From Kosakonia sp. SMBL-WEM22 (GTDB lineage Bacteria; Pseudomonadota; Gammaproteobacteria; Enterobacterales; Enterobacteriaceae), in contig NZ_CP051488.1 in NCBI RefSeq assembly GCF_014490785.1, positions 1,550,001-1,614,000 of the forward strand: 64,000 nt of DNA, read 5' to 3'. The position numbers and the translations under genes were made by a program. Under the pieces are notes generated by a model. That model had not been told where the DNA came from, made no database searches, and saw only the letters and a list, made by a program, of their open reading frames with translations. Shown in pieces: positions 60,153 through 64,000 of the stretch (positions are counted from its first letter, which is position 1; each line of letters opens with the position of its first letter).

Positions 60153-60413
60153 TTACTTATAGATAACCGCAGTACCGCTCAGCTTGTTGTTACCGCTGGT
60201 GGACTGGATACTGTAGCCGGAAGCGCCTGCCGCTTTCGCTTTTTCTGCCAGGCGTGCTTCAAGGCCGTCCAGCGTGGTTGCGCCATGGGCGGAGACCACA
60301 CCAATTTTATTCAGATCGCCTGCCTGAGCAGGGTTAACGGGTTGCGCCGCAAAAGCACCGAAAGAGAGTGTAGATAATGCGACAGCAGCAACAGCATATT
60401 TAATGGCGTTCAT
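60153..60413 (-). CDS. ybiJ: YbiJ, DUF1471/YhcN-family periplasmic protein
   Basis: 86 aa from ATG 60413, as in E. coli YbiJ. Signal peptide ends near LSFGAFAA/Q (22-23). The mature part has the YhcN/BhsA-like motif KIGVVSAHGATTLDGLEARLAEKAKAAGASGYSI and ends GTAVIYK. Family members respond to stress and biofilm conditions; no specific role is proven. Monocistronic, with a terminator behind. Confidence 0.93.
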   Translation of the reverse strand: MNAIKYAVAAVALSTLSFGAFAAQPVNPAQAGDLNKIGVVSAHGATTLDGLEARLAEKAKAAGASGYSIQSTSGNNKLSGTAVIYK

Positions 60414-60476
60414 GGGGTTTCTCTCGCAGGTTATACTGAATTTGGGACTATGTTCCGTCGATGTGATAAGTATCAC

Positions 60477-60698
60477 AGTTTTTTATCAGCGAGAAAATCG
60501 AAGAGAATTGAAAGCCTTGTTCTAAAAAATTGAACAATAGTTAAGTTTTTGAAAATTAAAGGTTAAAAAGATAAAAAAGCGGCAAAGAGGTGTATTGCAT
60601 CGCGGGGTGAAAATAAGCGGCACATTTTGCGACAAGCGAAGCGGAAAAGTATGAAGGTAAAGGTAAGTGCTTATCCTGCCGGGAAGCGTCAGGAAAAG
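60477..60698. other. A+T-rich intergenic region between ybiJ and ybiI
   Basis: 222 bp with no gene, rich in A and T next to ybiJ (TTGAAAATTAAAGGTTAAAAAG). It should hold the ybiJ promoter and the ybiI 3' end; I see no clear operator or terminator. Confidence 0.5.
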
Positions 60699-60965
60699 TC
60701 AGCGTAGCTGGCTATCCTTCGAACCTCTGCGATTATATCCTGAATATGTTGAGTTATGTAAATCTTTCTCCTGCTGACATTTCACGCACAGCCGCACACC
60801 GGGAATCGCTTTTCGCCGCGCTTCCGGGATCTTATCACCGCACTCTTCACACTCTGTAAGGCTCTCGCCACCGGGGATATCCCGGCGCGCGCGGGCGACT
60901 GCATCTTCAATGGTGCTGTCGATCTGCTGCTGTACCGCATCGTCGTTTGCCCAACCTGAAGCCAT
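60699..60965 (-). CDS. ybiI: YbiI, DksA/TraR-type zinc-finger protein
   Basis: 88 aa from ATG 60965 (MASGWANDDAVQQQIDS), as in E. coli. A four-Cys zinc finger (Cys39, Cys42, Cys60, Cys63) in CEECGDKIPEARRKAIPGVRLCVKC is the DksA/TraR C4 type. It lacks the long coiled coil of DksA. Function unknown. GGAG precedes the start. Confidence 0.93.
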   Translation of the reverse strand: MASGWANDDAVQQQIDSTIEDAVARARRDIPGGESLTECEECGDKIPEARRKAIPGVRLCVKCQQEKDLHNSTYSGYNRRGSKDSQLR

Positions 60966-61020
60966 AATCTCCTCCTCTGTAGTCATTAAGTATAGACGCT
61001 ATAAAGGGGCACGAGGTTGT

Positions 61021-61529
61021 CGGCCGGATAAGGCGGAACGGCGTAGGCCGGATAAGCGTGTAACGCGCCATCTGGCATTCTCGCCGCGGCATACACTGCC
61101 GGATGGCGGCTGCGCCTTATCCGGCCTACCAAAACGAGCCTACAGCGACACCTTCGTTGCTTTTACCTGCGATTTCACAGCGAGGGGGTTGTGTCCCCGC
61201 TGAAATCGGCGAACCGGAGCGGGAATGACAAGGTCTGGACGCCATGGATGGCGGACAGAGGCGAACCGAGGCATGGAGCGAGTCCCGTAGGGGCGAGCAA
61301 GCCGAGTCGAGCCGGCCGCAGTCAGGCACGCGGGAGGTGAGCGCAGTGCGCAGCACCGATTTCCTTGCGGGGCCGCGGGGATTGATAAGGGGAGCGCGGC
61401 CGCTTCCCTTATCCCGTTCACCGCATAGGTGGTTAATGAAACTCCCCAATGCCTGGTGAACGGAACAATGCCACCAAAGACATATGCAACCCCATCGCCG
61501 GATGGCGCGTACCGCTTATCCGGCCTACG
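61021..61529. repeat. REP-bounded dispersed repeat, copy C
   Basis: REP units at about 61021-61034 (partial), 61043-61079, 61097-61129 and 61495-61529 bound a core of about 365 bp (61130-61494) that matches copies A and B in sequence and orientation. No credible gene inside. It fills the ybiI to flavin reductase gap. Confidence 0.9.
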
Positions 61530-61600
61530 CCGTTTCAGGAATATTCGTTTTATAGGGCATGAGGTAGAAGTGCCGCTGATAAGAGTCTGGCGGCGTGGTT

Positions 61601-62215
61601 TTAACGATTATCCGGCCGAACCAAATCGAAGCGCTGATCCTCGCTAATACCGTAATAAGCGGAAGGCCCTCCGGCACGCAGCACCGGCTGCGCCTTCGCC
61701 GTCTGGTAGATACCCGCTTCGAGCAGCGACTCATCAATATGCACCGCCACCACTTCTCCCAGTACCAGCCAGCTCTCAATTGGGCTGCCGTCGGCGGCGG
61801 TGAGCTGAATGCACTGCGAAAGGCGGCACTCAAAGTTAACCGGGCTTTCCGCCACGCGCGGGGCGCGCACCAGGCGGCTCTCGGCCGGCGTCAGCCCGGC
61901 GCGGGCGAACTCATCTTCGCCGTGCGCCAGCGATGCGGAGGTCTCATTCATCTGTACCGCCAAATCGCGGGTGGTTAAATTCCAGACAAACTCTTTACTC
62001 TCGACAATATTCTGCACGCTATCTTTCCAGCCGCTGCTGGCGAAACCAATAATCGGCGGACGGTAGTTAAAACAGTTGAAGAAGCTATAGGGCGCAAGGT
62101 TGCGGCGGCCTTGCCCGTCCAGCGAGGCGATCCAGCCGATAGGGCGCGGGCCGACAATGGCATTCAGCGGGTCGTGCGGCAGGCCATGACCTTTCGCGGG
62201 CTCATAAAAATACAT
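61601..62215 (-). CDS. Flavin reductase-like domain protein
   Basis: 204 aa from ATG 62215 (MYFYEPAKGHGLPHDPLNAI), with AGGAG 5 nt upstream. FMN-binding split-barrel of the flavin reductase family: IVGPRPIGWIASLDGQGRRNLAPYSFFNCFNYRPPIIGFAS and the later NFECRLSQCIQL. It may bind FMN and act as a reductase or as a partner of an oxygenase, but no partner gene is nearby. E. coli has ybiX and fiu in this area instead. Divergent from rlmF. Confidence 0.85.
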   Translation of the reverse strand: MYFYEPAKGHGLPHDPLNAIVGPRPIGWIASLDGQGRRNLAPYSFFNCFNYRPPIIGFASSGWKDSVQNIVESKEFVWNLTTRDLAVQMNETSASLAHGEDEFARAGLTPAESRLVRAPRVAESPVNFECRLSQCIQLTAADGSPIESWLVLGEVVAVHIDESLLEAGIYQTAKAQPVLRAGGPSAYYGISEDQRFDLVRPDNR

Positions 62216-62309
62216 AGCGTCTCCTGATGACAAAAAGTTTCTTCAGGCTCCCTTATTTACCCGGCTGGCGTCAACGGGTATCTTACGCCGCTATTAACAG
62301 GAGAATGCC

Positions 62310-63245
62310 ATGAATGCCCAGAAGCCGGGTCTGCACCCGCGTAACCGCCACCACAGCCGCTACGACCTCGACGCCCTCTGCGCCGTCAACCCGTCGCTGC
62401 GCGCCTTTATCACGCGCAATCCGAACGGGGAAGAGACCGTTAATTTTGCCGATCCGCAGGCGGTGAAAGCGCTGAATAAGGCGCTACTGGCCCATTTCTA
62501 CGGTGTGCGCGAGTGGGATATCCCGGACGGCTTTCTCTGCCCGCCGGTGCCGGGCCGCGCGGACTATCTGCACCATCTTGCCGATCTGCTGGCGGAGAGC
62601 GATAACGGCACCATTCCGGCGCAGGCCAGCGTGCTTGATATCGGCACCGGCGCGAACTGCATCTATCCGCTAATTGGCGCTCATCAATATGGCTGGCGCT
62701 TTACCGGTAGCGAAGTCAACGCCGAAGCCTTTGCCAGCGCGCAGGCAATCATTGCCGCCAACCCTGGTCTGACCCGTGCGGTGCGCCTGCGTCGCCAGAA
62801 AGATATGACGGCGATCCTCACCGGCATCATTCATAAAAATGAGTCCTATGATGCCGTGATCTGTAACCCACCTTTCCATGATTCGGCGCAGAGCGCACAG
62901 GCGGGCAGCGAGCGCAAGCGGCGTAACCTCGGCCAGTCTGTCACGGACGCGGCCAACTTCGGCGGCCAGCAGCAGGAGCTGTGGTGTGAAGGCGGCGAAG
63001 TGGCCTTTATCAAAACGATGATTGCCGAAAGTAAACAGTTTGCCCGCCAGGTGCTGTGGTTCACCTCACTGGTGTCACGCGGCGATAATCTGCCGGAGCT
63101 CTACCGCGCACTGACCCAGGTCGGCGCAGTTAAAGTGGTGAAAAAAGAGATGGCGCAGGGGCAGAAGCAGAGCCGCTTTATTGCCTGGAGCTTCCTCGAC
63201 GAGGCCCAGCGTAAACGCTGGGCGCAGAGTCGCTTTAAAGGGTAG
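62310..63245 (+). CDS. rlmF: 23S rRNA (adenine-1618-N6)-methyltransferase RlmF
   Basis: 311 aa (308 in E. coli). SAM-binding VLDIGTGANCIYPLIG and the catalytic NPPF motif in DAVICNPPFHDS mark the N6-adenine methyltransferase family; the N-terminus is basic (HPRNRHHSRYD). It methylates A1618 of 23S rRNA. Preceded by CAGGAG. The last 11 bp overlap the convergent ybiO. Confidence 0.96.
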   Translation: MNAQKPGLHPRNRHHSRYDLDALCAVNPSLRAFITRNPNGEETVNFADPQAVKALNKALLAHFYGVREWDIPDGFLCPPVPGRADYLHHLADLLAESDNGTIPAQASVLDIGTGANCIYPLIGAHQYGWRFTGSEVNAEAFASAQAIIAANPGLTRAVRLRRQKDMTAILTGIIHKNESYDAVICNPPFHDSAQSAQAGSERKRRNLGQSVTDAANFGGQQQELWCEGGEVAFIKTMIAESKQFARQVLWFTSLVSRGDNLPELYRALTQVGAVKVVKKEMAQGQKQSRFIAWSFLDEAQRKRWAQSRFKG

Positions 63246-64000
63246 GTTGTGCGGGCGGCGGCGTATCCGCGTTCGCCGCCGGTTGCGCTTGCCCGATCCC
63301 TGCCGGTGCTGACACCATCTGGTAGGTCTGCACCGGCGGGCGCACGTGGGCGAGGTCGAAATGCTTTTTCACCATCGTGTCGAGGGCGAAACGCACCGTC
63401 CACTGCTTTAGCGGCAGAGTGGTGAAGGTGACACGCAGCGTAAAGGCGGTGTTAGTCAGCCCGACCAGCCCGGCAAAGTTCGGCTCGCCAATAATCAAAC
63501 CGCGAATCTCCTCCTGCGCCATCAGCTCCGCCACCGCATCTTTCAGCGCCTGATTGGCCTTGTCTGTATCCTCATGACGATCAACATCGTAGTTCGCCAC
63601 CACTGAGCCAATCCCGCGCACAAAGTTGGCGAAGGTGGTGATCGATGACCACGGGATAATGTGGTACGCGCCGGTATCCTGGCGTACGCCGACGGAACGA
63701 ATAGTCATCCGCTCCACCGTGCCGGTAAGCGGGCCGATGGTCACCAGATCGCCAGTGTTCATTCCATTTTCAAACTGAATAAATATGCCGGTGATAATAT
63801 CTTTCACCAGAGTTTGCGAACCGAACGAGATCGCCAGCCCCAGCGCCCCGGCACCCGCCAGCAGTGGCGCGATATTCACCCCAATCTCTGAGAGCACAAT
63901 CATCACCGTAATGGTACTGATCACCACCGCCAGCGCGTTACGAAACAGCGTCAGCAACGTACGTGTGCGTGCGCTGGGTAGCGGGCGACCATGAATATCC
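63235..64000 (-). CDS. ybiO: Mechanosensitive channel MscM (YbiO), C-terminal part (partial)
   Basis: Partial: the frame runs out of the window at 64000 (first visible residues DIHGRPLPSARTRT). It contains the MscS pore region LLAGAGALGLAISFGSQTLVKDIITGIFIQFE and the beta domain VTIGPLTGTVERMTIRSVGVRQDTG, then the cytoplasmic domain and a Pro/Ala-rich tail (PPPAQPTL). E. coli YbiO is about 741 aa and gives a mini-conductance under osmotic downshock. It overlaps rlmF by 11 bp. Confidence 0.95.
   Translation of the reverse strand, partial: DIHGRPLPSARTRTLLTLFRNALAVVISTITVMIVLSEIGVNIAPLLAGAGALGLAISFGSQTLVKDIITGIFIQFENGMNTGDLVTIGPLTGTVERMTIRSVGVRQDTGAYHIIPWSSITTFANFVRGIGSVVANYDVDRHEDTDKANQALKDAVAELMAQEEIRGLIIGEPNFAGLVGLTNTAFTLRVTFTTLPLKQWTVRFALDTMVKKHFDLAHVRPPVQTYQMVSAPAGIGQAQPAANADTPPPAQPTL

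Overview
The window is chromosomal DNA from a member of the Enterobacteriaceae. Gene order follows the Escherichia coli gal - mod - bio - uvrB - moa - ybh - dinG - rlmF segment almost gene for gene, and most proteins match E. coli families at near-identical length. High GC, several extra genes and the absence of some E. coli genes (for example no hcxB, ybiX or fiu between ybiB and rlmF) argue against E. coli itself. A relative such as Kosakonia or Enterobacter is my best guess (inference). I saw no rRNA, tRNA, CRISPR array, IS element or prophage.

Layout. 0-4 kb: end of pnuC, zitB, ybgS, aroG with a perfect TyrR box, REP elements, and gpmA with a Fur-box-like site. 4-8.6 kb: galETKM with both GalR operators. 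8.6-10.4 kb: an inserted pair, a site-2 protease and a DUF2167 membrane protein. 10.4-16 kb: modF, modE, acrZ and modABC with a ModE box. 16-20 kb: an inserted 108-aa membrane-protein gene bounded by a duplicated modC 3' end, then ybhA, pgl, ybhC, an exact lambda attB core, and ybhB. 20-26 kb: a DJ-1/PfpI protein and bioA/bioBFCD around a BirA operator. 26-29.5 kb: an orphan UrtE-like ATPase behind a sigma54/NtrC-type promoter, then uvrB with LexA and DnaA boxes. 29.5-33 kb: an inserted lipid A modification module (eptA-basR-basS plus a 30-aa PmrR-like peptide), with BasR boxes in front of both eptA and the peptide. 33-38.8 kb: ybhK, moaABCDE behind a ModE box and a Moco riboswitch, ybhL and ybhM. 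39-50 kb: ybhN-clsB-ybhP, ybhQ, the cecR-ybhGFSR efflux operon with a palindromic operator, and rhlE. 50.8-56.7 kb: a BglG-type antiterminated beta-glucoside operon with two RAT/terminator switches. 56.9-64 kb: dinG, ybiB, ybiJ, ybiI, a flavin reductase, rlmF and the 3' part of ybiO.

The functional blocks are galactose use, molybdate uptake and molybdenum cofactor synthesis (linked by matching 24-bp ModE boxes at modA and moaA), biotin synthesis, SOS repair (uvrB, dinG), polymyxin-type lipid A remodelling and beta-glucoside use.

The most notable non-core items are the PmrR-like peptide gene beside eptA-basRS, three copies of a roughly 350-bp REP-bounded dispersed repeat (38.9, 50.3 and 61.0 kb), the apparently nitrogen-controlled degenerate UrtE-like ATPase, the small cassette with a duplicated modC end, and a structured repeat inserted into the moaA leader.
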